Of a stretch of 64,000 nt of DNA, positions 18,469 through 27,002 are shown piece by piece. The translations under genes and the position numbers were made by a program. This DNA comes from Salipiger mucosus DSM 16094 (GTDB lineage: Bacteria; Pseudomonadota; Alphaproteobacteria; Rhodobacterales; Rhodobacteraceae). The first letter of the stretch is position 1. Each line of letters starts with the position of its first letter. The notes below the pieces were generated by a model. That model was not told the origin of the DNA. It saw nothing but the letters and a program-made list of their open reading frames with translations, and searched no databases. The stretch covers positions 387,850 to 451,849 of the forward strand of contig NZ_KE557274.1 of NCBI RefSeq assembly GCF_000442255.1, written 5' to 3'.

Positions 18469-18747
18469 ATGACAGCAGACACGAACGTCAAAGAGCTCGA
18501 ACAGCTGAAAGCGAAGCACAAAGAGCTCGAGCGGAAGAAGATGGCGGCCGACGCAGAGATCACGCAGCACGAGCGTGCGCGCGCCGAGCTGGTATCCGAG
18601 ATGAAGGAGAAGTTCGGCGTCGACAACGTCGACGATCTCCGTGCGCTGTACGAGAAGCTGCTCGAAGAAGACAATGCGAAAGTTGCTGCGTTCCGCGAGC
18701 AGATCAACGGCATCTCTGAACGCCTTGCTTCGCTGGAGGCCGCATGA
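18469..18747 (+). CDS. Small coiled-coil partner of the Rad50-like ATPase
   Basis: A 92-aa protein that is coiled coil almost throughout (VKELEQLKAKHKELERKK, then DLRALYEKLLEEDNAKVAAF), with a short break at KFGVDNVDD. It has no cysteine pair. Its stop overlaps the start of the next gene (ATGA at 18744), so translation is coupled. The simplest idea is that it is the detached part of the coil arm that the rearranged ATPase lacks. Similar small coils precede SbcC-like genes in some phages as far as I recall, but this was not checked. Confidence 0.75.
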   Translation: MTADTNVKELEQLKAKHKELERKKMAADAEITQHERARAELVSEMKEKFGVDNVDDLRALYEKLLEEDNAKVAAFREQINGISERLASLEAA

Positions 18748-20624
18748 ACAAGCTTCGTCCACGCACCGGCCGGCTCCGCGGGGCACCTGCTGGTCCGGCT
18801 TCGACATCTGCTCCGGCGGCAGACGAGGCCGTTCGTGGAATCTCCGACGCGCTGTCTGAAATCGACAAAAAGCTCTCGAACGCGCGGCAAGCCGTTGCGA
18901 AATCCGACGGCCAGCGGGAAACGCTCGAGCGCCGGCTCGCGCAGCTCAACGACGACGTTGGCAAAGCAAAGGGGCGCGAGCTGCTCAAGACTGACGTCGA
19001 CGATTTTCTGCAAGATCTGCAAGCATCGTTGCACAAGAAGTCCGTCGGCAGTTACGAGCGGTTGCTGACTGCGCTCGCGTACGACGTTCTGAAGACCGAC
19101 GATGAAATTGGTCTCGATCTATACACTGAACGCGGCCTTCCCGCGCTCGATATCTTCGTGAAATCCGGCGAGCACCGCGAAAACATCATCGACGGCTGCG
19201 GTGGATCGATGACGAATGTCGTCTCGCTCGGTCTGCGCATGATCGCGACCGTGCGCTCGGGCATGCGCAAGTTCGTCGCACTCGACGAACCGGACTGCTG
19301 GATCGCACCGTCGAAGGTGCCAAATTTCTACGGCGTGATCGATGATGTCGGTGAGAAGCTCGACATGCAGTCGCTGCTCATCAGTCACCACGCGCTCGAG
19401 TTGATGCCCGAGGGTTTCGCGATCTCGAAGCTCTACAAGGACGGTGATCGCATCATCTGTCAAAACGATCCGACAGCCGATACGTGGTCAGACGAGCAAG
19501 CCGGCATCCGTCGGATCCGGATGCTGAATTTCATGAGTCACGAAGATACAGACGTCCGGCTCGCGCCTGGAGCAACTGCGATCATCGGCGACAATCACAT
19601 TGGTAAGTCATGCGTCATCAGAGCGCTGCGTGCGGTGACATACGGTGAGATCTCGGACGCGGACATTCAGCACGGATGCAAGAAAGTTGCTGTCGAGATC
19701 GAGATCGAGAACGGTCGCGTGATCCGGCTGACACGTCAGCCCGGCCGCAACCCTGTAAATGAATGGACGCTCGAAGATCTCGAAGGCAATATCTTGACGG
19801 ATGCCGACACACGGACAGAATATCGGAGCGGGGGCCGTTCCGCGCCAGACTGGGTCGGTGTCATTTCGGGCATCCAAAAATTCGAAGGTCTCGAGCACCA
19901 ACTCTCGCATCAGAAGTTCCCGGTATTCTTGCTCGGAGAGAAGCCGTCCACGCGCGCGAGCGTGCTCTCGATTGGCCGGGAGTCAGGCTACGTTCAGAAA
20001 ATGATCGAGCGGCAGCGCCAGAAAAGCCGCTCGGATGCCGATCTGATCAAGCGCGGGGAAACAGAAGTCGCACAAATTCAAGAACAACTGCAGAAACTGC
20101 ACGCGTTCACCGAGATCGCCGGGGATCTTCGTGACATTGACGGTGAGCTGAGCACATTCCGTGAAGCACACGCACGAACTGTAGACGCAGGGCGGCTTGT
20201 GCAGCGACTCGAAGCTGCGGACAGACAGATCGATGCGACGCAGCCGATCTTGGAAGTCCTCGAAGTCATCCCGGATGACGTTCCGTCGATCAGAGAGAAT
20301 ACCGAGAAGCGCGAAGAGATCTCGCGGATCGGCCGCGCATTTGCAGACATCGAGACACGCTTGAAGCGCGCGGAAGCAACGAAATCGGCGCTGCCCGATG
20401 AACTGCCCGAGCCGCCGGTGTCGTCTGATCTGTCGAGCATCGACGCACTGATCGAAAAGCTCGAAAAGACTGAAAATGCGATCTCTGCAGCACACACGTC
20501 GTCTTCGAAGATCGACGCCGATCTCCGCGTGACAGCTGAAAAGCTTGACGCGGCGCTCGCTTCTGCGGGCAACGTCTGTCCGCTTTGCAAAAACAACATC
20601 GAGCACGCACATGACATCCTCTGA
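18744..20624 (+). CDS. Rad50/SbcC-like ATPase with swapped lobes (circularly permuted or fused) and C-terminal zinc hook
   Basis: The 626-aa protein holds all Rad50/SbcC ATPase motifs in the wrong order. First a short coil (28-80). Then the C-lobe: signature GGSMTNVVSLGLRM (153-166), Walker B KFVALDEPD (176-184; D181, E182) and H-loop LLISHH (211-216). Next the N-lobe: IRRIRMLNFMSHEDT strand, Walker A GDNHIGKS (282-289) and the FLLGEKPSTRASVLSIG segment (395-411) typical of Rad50 before the coil. A coil runs 415-608 and the zinc-hook motif CPLC (612-615) lies 11 residues from the C-terminus. Normal Rad50 runs N-lobe, coil, hook, coil, C-lobe. All catalytic motifs look intact, so it is probably active in DNA-end processing with the next gene. 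Confidence 0.85.
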   Translation: MNKLRPRTGRLRGAPAGPASTSAPAADEAVRGISDALSEIDKKLSNARQAVAKSDGQRETLERRLAQLNDDVGKAKGRELLKTDVDDFLQDLQASLHKKSVGSYERLLTALAYDVLKTDDEIGLDLYTERGLPALDIFVKSGEHRENIIDGCGGSMTNVVSLGLRMIATVRSGMRKFVALDEPDCWIAPSKVPNFYGVIDDVGEKLDMQSLLISHHALELMPEGFAISKLYKDGDRIICQNDPTADTWSDEQAGIRRIRMLNFMSHEDTDVRLAPGATAIIGDNHIGKSCVIRALRAVTYGEISDADIQHGCKKVAVEIEIENGRVIRLTRQPGRNPVNEWTLEDLEGNILTDADTRTEYRSGGRSAPDWVGVISGIQKFEGLEHQLSHQKFPVFLLGEKPSTRASVLSIGRESGYVQKMIERQRQKSRSDADLIKRGETEVAQIQEQLQKLHAFTEIAGDLRDIDGELSTFREAHARTVDAGRLVQRLEAADRQIDATQPILEVLEVIPDDVPSIRENTEKREEISRIGRAFADIETRLKRAEATKSALPDELPEPPVSSDLSSIDALIEKLEKTENAISAAHTSSSKIDADLRVTAEKLDAALASAGNVCPLCKNNIEHAHDIL

Positions 20625-21651
20625 CACCGATCATTTCGATGAAAACGACGCGACGCGTGAGCTGGTCTTCGAAGACCGCGCGTCCGGATTCCTCTTCGTC
20701 GGAGATCCGCACGTCAGCACGCGACGGCCGGGCCGTCGCAAGGACGACGACTATCAGACGACGATCTTGAACAAGCTCGCGGAAGCCGTCCGGATCGCGA
20801 ACGAGCACAACTATGTTGTCGTGATCCTCGGTGATCTGCTCGACGAGCCGGTACCCGGCAGCGAAAGCTTGAAGAACCGGCTCATCCGGATTCTGAAATC
20901 GGCACGCTTCAAAGTCGTGAACTTGCTCGGCAATCATGAACGCACGCATGCGAAGCTGTCTGACGATGATACGCTGCCGCTTCTTGAAAATTCGGGTGCG
21001 TTCGATTTGATCCGAGAAAGTGGTCCCTACGGCGTGTTTGATTTCGAAGGGACCCGGATCGGTCTCGGTGGGACGCCCTACGGCGAAGACATTCCAGATG
21101 ATGTCTCGGACATGTTCCCGGGAGACTGCAAGAGCGTCGTCTGGATCACGCATCACGACCTTGCTTTCGAAGGTGCGTATCCCGGATCGCGGCCGCTGCA
21201 CGAAATCAAAGGCTGCAAGCTCGCGGTCAACGGGCACATGCATTTGATGAAGAAAATCCGGAAGGAAGGCGAGACGACATGGTTCAATCCCGGAAACATC
21301 ACGCGTCAAGCCGTTGACGCAATCGAACATACGCCGCGTGTCTGGGGCTTCGATCAGAATGGCCGGATCGAGCCGTTCGAACTCACGCATCGCAAAGACG
21401 TCTTCGATCTGACTGGTCGACTGATTTCGAGCATCACTGAAGACAGTGAAGACGAAGAACAGTCGCTCGAAAGCGTCTTCGTGCAGCTCATTCAAGTCGA
21501 AGACAGCGAAGACTTCTCGAAAACAGATGACGGCACAGTCATTCGAGAGCAGATCGAGACGATGTTCGAAGACGACAACACGGACACGAAAGTCCGGAGT
21601 CTCGTTGTCAGTCTTCTGAACGATGTCGTCGAAAGCGAGCAAGCAGCCTGA
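20611..21651 (+). CDS. SbcD/Mre11-like metallophosphoesterase nuclease
   Basis: ATG 20611 overlaps the end of the ATPase gene by 14 bases and gives 346 aa. All calcineurin-fold metal-binding motifs are present: GDPH, GDLLD, GNHE, THHD and GHMH, followed by FNPGN. The acidic C-terminal tail (TEDSEDEEQS, VEDSEDFSK) may contact the ATPase. Mre11/SbcD proteins are Mn-dependent exo/endonucleases that work with Rad50/SbcC. The upstream ORF extension to 20545 is rejected because it reads through the ATPase gene. Confidence 0.88.
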   Translation: MTSSDTDHFDENDATRELVFEDRASGFLFVGDPHVSTRRPGRRKDDDYQTTILNKLAEAVRIANEHNYVVVILGDLLDEPVPGSESLKNRLIRILKSARFKVVNLLGNHERTHAKLSDDDTLPLLENSGAFDLIRESGPYGVFDFEGTRIGLGGTPYGEDIPDDVSDMFPGDCKSVVWITHHDLAFEGAYPGSRPLHEIKGCKLAVNGHMHLMKKIRKEGETTWFNPGNITRQAVDAIEHTPRVWGFDQNGRIEPFELTHRKDVFDLTGRLISSITEDSEDEEQSLESVFVQLIQVEDSEDFSKTDDGTVIREQIETMFEDDNTDTKVRSLVVSLLNDVVESEQAA

Positions 21652-21658
21652 GCTGCTT

Positions 21659-21973
21659 TTTCTAGGCCGCCTATCCGGCGGAAATGGTAGGTCAACTGAC
21701 CTTACTCTTCTAAGCCGCCTACTCGGCGGAAAGGGATCTGCGCTCGTTGCCGTCGCCGATGTTGTACTTCTAAGCCGCCTACTCGGCGGAAAGGAGAGGA
21801 GTGGTGCGGCCCGCACCCGCTTGCGCTTCTAAGCCGCCTACTCGGCGGAAAGGATGAGCCAAGCTTCATCGAGGAAATGGTTGAACTTCTAAGCCGCCTA
21901 CTCGGCGGAAAGGGTGCGGATGATATCAGTCATGGCTTCGACCCTCTTCTAAGCCGCCTACTCGGCGGAAAGG
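21659..21973 (-). CRISPR. Small CRISPR array, I-F-like repeats, 6 repeats and 5 spacers
   Basis: Five identical 28-base repeats at 21707-21734, 21767-21794, 21826-21853, 21886-21913 and 21946-21973. A degenerate sixth at 21659-21686 differs at four or five positions. Spacers are 20, 32, 31, 32 and 32 bases, left to right. Read on the minus strand the repeat has a 5-bp stem CCGCC/GGCGG with a 5-base loop and ends in CTTAGAAG, matching the I-F layout (stem CTGCC/GGCAG, 5'-handle CTTAGAAA). Transcription is therefore leftwards, and the degenerate repeat and odd 20-base spacer are at the trailer end, as expected. No cas gene is visible in the window, so Cas proteins would have to act in trans. 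The array starts 8 bases after the nuclease gene. Confidence 0.93.
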
Positions 21974-22160
21974 TCTTCCGTTTGCCTTGCAAATCCATGT
22001 TTTCAAAGAGCGTTTGACAGCCTGCACCCTCGGAGGATCTTTTTCCAGCTGCCGAAAATGATCATACAAACAAGGGGTTTAAGGGAAGTTAACAAATTAT
22101 TGTCTTTCGATGCAAGGGGAAATTTTGCACGATTTCGGCTTCGGCGCAGCGCTCTCGTTT
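21974..22160 (-). promoter_or_regulatory. Probable CRISPR leader
   Basis: The sequence abutting the non-degenerate end of the array is AT-richer than its surroundings (22070-22110 is mostly A and T) and has no convincing coding content. With the minus-strand orientation inferred from the repeat handle, this is where the leader and crRNA promoter should be. No individual promoter box could be fixed with confidence. Confidence 0.5.
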
Positions 22161-22219
22161 TCGTTCTCATGACTACTTCTCGAGGCGAGTTCGAAACATT
22201 TCTCAACGTCGAGGACATC

Positions 22220-23239
22220 ATGGAAAGCCGACAAATGCGCGCTGCGCGAACGCCGCGCAGTGTTCACCACGCAATGAAGAAAGGGTTCCGGTCGTCCGGT
22301 GAAGCGGTGCACGAGCCACTTGTCGAGCTCGAGATACATGACTTGAACGGCAACGTGCGATTTCGGAAGAGCGGCCGCGGGAAGACACGAACGGAGCTCT
22401 TGCGTGAGATCGTCGATAACGCGCGGGACAATATCGAGCTCCGTGATTGGCGAAATCTCGATCTTTCCGGGCTCGATCTAAGCGAACAAGATCTTTCGAA
22501 CTTCGATTTTAAGGGTTCTGATCTGACGGACGCTGACTTGACCGGGAGCGAAGTCGGCGGATCGAACTTTTCGAAGTGCAAGCTGCATCGGACAGGTCTC
22601 GGTCTGACGACAGCGTCTAAGCAGACGTTGTTCTGCGGGTCCTCGGCTTTCCGGACAAACTTCACGGCATCGGTTCTGACGGCGCCGAACTTCCGCGGCG
22701 CGGCATTGAAAGAGGTCAGTGCAACGACATTCGGCAATCGGAAAACCGAATGGACGGACGCTGTCTTCACGCACACGCGGATCACGCGAAGTGACTTCTC
22801 CGGCGCGGTTCTCGACAATGCAGACTGGGGGCGTGCTGCTGTGACGAGAACCGATTTTTCCGGTGCATCTCTGAAAGACACGCTGCGCGACACGACGAAC
22901 TTCGAGCTCGAGCGGAAGGGATACGACGCACTCGAGAGCAAAGACTATCCGGATAAGTTTCGCGGATCACTGTTTGTCGGATGCAACACGAAGGGTGCCG
23001 ATCTGAGCTCGATGTCGCGCGGCCGGCTGCTCCGCGATAAGATCTGCACATCGGGGGCGTCACTCGTCGCGCACTTGCCGGCGCTCATGCTCGTTGCGGT
23101 CCCAAGTTTGGCTCTCGATGCGGGTCTGTCCGGCGGCTTGGCGGGCCTCGGCGCTCTCGGGCTCGTCGGCGCGACAGGGCTGATCGATCTCTTCAAGCAG
23201 AAGGTCCTCGATCCGGTCGAAGACAAGGTTAAGAGGTAA
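22220..23239 (+). CDS. Pentapeptide-repeat protein with C-terminal membrane hairpin
   Basis: ATG 22220 follows GAGGA; the frame is open from 22058 and ATG 22169 is an alternative. The middle of the protein shows A/D-L/F-x-x pentapeptide repeats, for example NLDLSGLDLSEQDLSNFDF and SDLTDADLTGS, and later SDFSGAVLDNADW and TDFSGASLKD. These form a right-handed quadrilateral helix. The C-terminus has two hydrophobic segments rich in G, A and L, then a charged tail, suggesting membrane attachment. It lies beyond the CRISPR leader on the plus strand. Some pentapeptide proteins mimic DNA; no function can be assigned here. Confidence 0.75.
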   Translation: MESRQMRAARTPRSVHHAMKKGFRSSGEAVHEPLVELEIHDLNGNVRFRKSGRGKTRTELLREIVDNARDNIELRDWRNLDLSGLDLSEQDLSNFDFKGSDLTDADLTGSEVGGSNFSKCKLHRTGLGLTTASKQTLFCGSSAFRTNFTASVLTAPNFRGAALKEVSATTFGNRKTEWTDAVFTHTRITRSDFSGAVLDNADWGRAAVTRTDFSGASLKDTLRDTTNFELERKGYDALESKDYPDKFRGSLFVGCNTKGADLSSMSRGRLLRDKICTSGASLVAHLPALMLVAVPSLALDAGLSGGLAGLGALGLVGATGLIDLFKQKVLDPVEDKVKR

Positions 23240-23281
23240 CCGACCGATTGGAGCCGCCTGCCTGACGGCGGGGTTCCTAGC

Positions 23282-23321
23282 TAAGACACGTGCATAACGA
23301 TGTCGTTATGCACGTGTCTTA
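23282..23321. repeat. Perfect 40-bp palindrome before the IS66-like gene
   Basis: Two 19-base arms (TAAGACACGTGCATAACGA and its complement) are separated by TG. It lies 12 bases before the ribosome-binding site GGAGGA of the tnpA-like gene and after the pentapeptide gene. It may be a terminator-like hairpin, a translation insulator for the transposase, or a recombination site. Confidence 0.9.
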
Positions 23322-23333
23322 TTCGGAGGAGCC

Positions 23334-23660
23334 ATGCTGGGCGAGGTTCTGGGCGTTGAGCGGCGCCGGCGGTGGAGCGAGGACGAGAAGCTCGAGATCC
23401 TGTCTGAGGTGGGTGTCTGCGGTGCTTCGGTGACACAGGTCGCACAGCGCCACGAGATCACGCGCTCCCAGATTTACGGCTGGCGGCGTGACCTGAAGAA
23501 GAAGGGCCTATGGTCGCCGGATCGCGGTGCTGTTTTCCTGCCGGTGGATTTCGGTTCGTGCCCGGAGCCGGCAAGCGCCCCCGCGCCGTCTCGGTCGGTT
23601 CCGGTCGAGCTGCGGCTGAGCAACGGTCGCTGCCTGAGGTTCGACAGCGGCATGGATGGG
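23334..23660 (+). pseudogene. IS66-family OrfA (TnpA), isolated remnant
   Basis: From ATG 23334 (GGAGGA upstream) the product reads RRRRWSEDEKLEILSEVG, then VTQVAQRHEITRSQIYGWRRDLKKKG, the helix-turn-helix of IS66 OrfA. PVELRLSNGRCLRFDSG follows, as in the end of that protein. The frame continues into unrelated sequence, and orfB and the orfC transposase that normally follow are absent. The element is truncated within about 330 bases. Confidence 0.75.
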
Positions 23661-23946
23661 GAGGGGAACGCGAAGGCTTGGGAATGGCGAGCTGCCTCGC
23701 CCGGGATGCACTCAGGCTCCGCCGCGAACGAAGGGTCGAAGGCTTCCCTGGCGACGCCCAAGCTGTTCATGTCCAGTGGGAGCCTTTTGAATATAACCCC
23801 GCTGTGCCTGGGGTGCCTCTCGAGGACCGCTGGCCCGTCATTGCCGTGTCGGGGCCGTAGAGTGCCCGGCATCGGTTTGCATCACCAGTGGCTCGCCGAG
23901 GGCGCTCGACCGCAATTGCGGGGCCACACTGGCTCCAACATCGAAA
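23661..23946. other. Junction sequence, no gene seen
   Basis: Sequence between the IS66 remnant and the ynfA-like gene, with only frames lacking recognisable content. It probably contains the break point of the lost IS66 element. Confidence 0.4.
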
Positions 23947-24267
23947 TCACCCCGCGCGCGGGGCGGCGAGGATCACGGCGGCACCGATCAGGCACAGGCC
24001 TGCGCCCGCGAGATCCCATAGGTCGGGTCGCTGCCCCTCCGCGGCCCACATCCATAGCAGAGAGGCGACGATGTAGATGCCGCCATAGGCGGCGAAGGCG
24101 CGACCGGCGAAACCGGCCTCGACCTGGGCGAGCAGCCAGCCGAACAAGGCGAGGCTCGTCAGGTCCGGCAGCAGCCAGAGTGTCGAGGCGCCACGCCACC
24201 AGGCCCAGATGGCGAAACACCCGGCGATCTCGGCCAGCGCGGCGAGCGGATAATCATGCTGAAGCAA
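23947..24267 (-). CDS. YnfA-family small membrane protein
   Basis: The frame contains [27 protein letters not shown], then [40 protein letters not shown], which is the YnfA/UPF0060 signature with four helices. Counting from TTG 24267 gives 107 codons, the normal size of the family. No ATG start is available, so the first residues may have been altered by the rearrangement that brought the restriction-enzyme remnant alongside. Role in the family is unclear (small multidrug-resistance-like fold). Confidence 0.75.
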   Translation of the reverse strand: MLQHDYPLAALAEIAGCFAIWAWWRGASTLWLLPDLTSLALFGWLLAQVEAGFAGRAFAAYGGIYIVASLLWMWAAEGQRPDLWDLAGAGLCLIGAAVILAAPRAG

Positions 24268-24300
24268 CGCTGGTCGGGTGACGGCAATCTCGCGCTCTTG

Positions 24301-25071
24301 ATGGATGTGCTGCCTGAGCTTCAGACTGATGGCGGCACCCAGTGCTTTCCCCTCTACCTCTATGACTAGCAGGACGAAGACCCCGGTGGCCTCTTCGAAG
24401 GCCAGTCCTCCGGCCTTCAGCGCCGTGACGCGATCACCGATGCCGGGCTGGCGCATTTTCAGGCGGCCTATCCGGGCGAGGAGATCACCAAGAAGGACAT
24501 CTTCTATTACGTTTACGGCTTGCTGCATTCGCTCGACTACCACGACCGCTACGGCGACAACCTGACCAAGGAACTGCCCCGCATCCCCTGCGTGAAGACC
24601 TACGCCGATTTCCGTGCCTTCTCCGATGCGGGGCGCCGCCTTGGCGATCTACATGTGAACTACGAGACGGTGGAGCCATACCCCGTCACCTACAAGCAGG
24701 GCACGGCCGCACTTTGGAATGTGGGTGATCCCAAGGCCTTTTACCGCGTCAACAAGATGAAGTTCGGCGGCAAGGCGCGCGACAAGGACAAGACTACGGT
24801 GATCTACAACGCCAACATCACCATGACCGACATCCCGCTCGAGGCCTACGACTACGTCGTCAACGGCAAGCCGGCGCTGGAATGGGTGATGGAGCGTCAG
24901 GTGGTCAAGACCGACAGGGCCAGCGGCATCGTCAACGACGCCAACGACTACGCCAATGACACCATGGGCGACCCGGCCTATCCCTTGGACCTCTTCCGCC
25001 GCGTGATCACCGTGAGCCTCGAGACAATAAAGATCGTTCGGGGACTGCCGAAGCTGGACCTGCCGGCATGA
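24301..25071 (+). pseudogene. Type ISP restriction-modification enzyme, C-terminal remnant with in-frame TAG
   Basis: The frame reads [12 protein letters not shown], a TAG at 24367-24369, then [58 protein letters not shown] and NDANDYANDTMGDPAYPLDLFRRVITVS. This is the target-recognition/C-terminal region of type ISP (single-chain helicase-methylase-nuclease) enzymes, normally about 1600 aa. The nuclease, helicase and methylase domains are missing, so only about 250 codons remain. Confidence 0.8.
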
Positions 25072-25295
25072 TGGTGGAACAGTGTTTCTGGCTCACGTCG
25101 CCGCCCGTTCGCGCGTTTCGGTCCGTGGCGCGCCGAGACGGTTATGGTGGCCTAGGTGCCAATGAGTCAGCAGGGGCGCTGTGCTGGCCGCTGAGGGCGC
25201 TAGGGCTCTCGCTGCTCCCAAGGCTGCCGTCAGCGCCTTGCTGCGTTCTACGCCAACGCCTAAACCGTGCTTTTCAGGCGGATGTGTGGCCGGCG

Positions 25296-26875
25296 TCAGT
25301 CCAGTCTGATGAAGGCCCCAGCCCGGGCCAGACTGGAAATGTAGGTTTCCATCATCTCCGTCTCTCGGAACGGGTAGGTCGAGCGCACGTAGCTCTCGTT
25401 GAAGTCGGGCTGAAGGGTCAGAAGGTGCCGCGCGGCGTCCCGGGCTCGCTCGATCTCGCCCGCGTTGGCCAGTGCGGCGACCGCTCTTTGCAGGCCGCGC
25501 GAATAGTTCGGGGCTAGCGTGATCAATCGCAAGGCCACGTCGATAGCTTCCGAGTCGTGGCCCAACAACATGTGGCAGGTCGCGAGATCCCCGAGAACTC
25601 CGGAATTTGGGTGAGTGGGGTTCAGGACGAAGACCGTCTGCAGATGCTCCAGCGCTTCTTCCGTGGGGTCGACATTCTCGAGCACGCAGCCGAGGATGTG
25701 TCGCGCCTGCGCATCCGAAGGATTCAGTCGGACTGCTTCGCGGGCATGAAACTCGGCTTCCACGAACTCATGCCGCCCGAAAAGCAGGGCCAGGGCCCGG
25801 TAGCAGCGCGCCTCCCAGTTGGCCGGGTTGATTTCCATTGCGGTCTGCGAGGCGTCGAGCGTCTTGCTCATTCCAGCCTCGCGGTCGGTGGTCCAGCCCA
25901 TAAGCGTCTCGCGCCAATAGCATTTCGCCAGCCAGGCCCAGGCGCGCGCCATCTGCGGGTCCTTGTCCAGCGCCTGCGTGACCAGCTGCTTCTGCTCGTC
26001 ATTTGCTTCCGGAGTGCCATACCCGTCGCCGCCGCGTCTCTGCGACTGGCTGGCCGCCAGCAGGAGTTCCCATGCGGACAAGTCGGTCGGCGGCGACTGC
26101 ATCAGCCGCTGCGAGTTGGCGCGAGATAATTCAGGTTCAATTTGGGCGACGATTGCCCGGCTTACTTCTTCTTCGAAGTCGAACAGGTTCTCGAGCGAAC
26201 CGTCGAAATGCCGGGACCAGAGCGAGCGTCCGTCCTCGGTTTCGGTCAGTGTCACATTCACCCGGACGCGGTCGCCCATGGATCGCACGGACCCAGTGAG
26301 CGCAAAGGCCGCTCCAAGCTCGCGCCCAACATCCCGGATGTCGATGTCTCGAACGGTCCGATAGCCTAGAGCTTCTGGGCCTATGACCGGGAACCAGCGC
26401 CAATGAGATAGGTTCAGGCGCACCTCTTGCGCAAGCCCGAGAGCGAGGGTCGTGTCGCGCCCGCCCTGACCAGCGCATTCGAAACCGACCACCAGCACGG
26501 AAGGTCGGTCGAAGATCGCCATAGACGGTGTCTTGGGAGCAATTGGAGCATCCGGCATTGAGGTCTGGCTACGCTGAACCTCTCCGTCGAAGCGGAAGCC
26601 GCGACCACGCAGTGTGATCAGCCACGTCGGGTTGGCCGCGTCGTCGCAAAGCGCACGCCGCACGGCCTTTATCGCGGTCGAGATCGCGGCATCCGAGACG
26701 ATCCGTCCGCCCAGACCGCAGCGATCAACTCGTCCTTGTCGACTAGGCGGCCGGATTGCTCAAGCATGTGTGCCAGCAGGGTGAAGGCGCGCGGCTCCAA
26801 TGGCACGAGCCCGTCGGGCCCCTGCAGCTCTCCCCTCGTCACGTCGAGGATGTATTCCCCAAACACGTATTCCAT
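25296..26875 (-). pseudogene. Winged-helix/TolB-like/TPR regulator with frameshift
   Basis: From ATG 26875 the protein starts with an OmpR-type winged helix (MEYVFGEYILDVTRGEL to DELIAAVW). The frame then changes near 26706-26715: one missing base turns the expected GRIVSDAAIS-like continuation into a different frame. The second frame resumes KAVRRALCDDAANPTW and LRGRGFRFDG (end of the winged helix). It continues with a TolB-like segment (LALGLAQEVRLNLS, GAAFALTGSVRSMGDRVRVNVTL) and several TPRs (ANWEARCYRALALLFGRHE). The layout equals the intact regulator at 28395, so this is a decayed paralogue. Confidence 0.8.
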
Positions 26876-27002
26876 GAGGGCAAGGTTACCCAATCCCCAT
26901 GCAATCACCAAGGATTCCTGATGCGGTGTTCAAGCAGCGCCTGTGGACCTTCGGCAAGGTGGGTGCACGACCCGTTCAAACCAGACAGGAAGGAAGACCC
27001 AG

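Noticed and set aside
19230-19290. Possible match of CRISPR spacer 5 to the Rad50-like gene signature region (VRMIS against LRMIA)
   Set aside because: Only 18 of 32 bases agree and the flank is GC, not the CC needed; compatible with chance.
21659-21973. Reading the repeats as REP/ERIC-like hairpins or terminators
   Set aside because: Regular 31-32-base unique spacers, exact 28-base repeats, one degenerate terminal repeat and the I-F-like handle all favour CRISPR.
21659-23239. CRISPR-associated (Tn7-like) transposon
   Set aside because: No tnsA, tnsB, tnsC, tniQ or cas gene is visible nearby.
1969-24369. Genetic code change with TAG read as an amino acid, suggested by two in-frame TAG codons
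   Set aside because: Both are in genes with other signs of decay or loss, and other genes show no internal TAG; ordinary nonsense mutations explain them.
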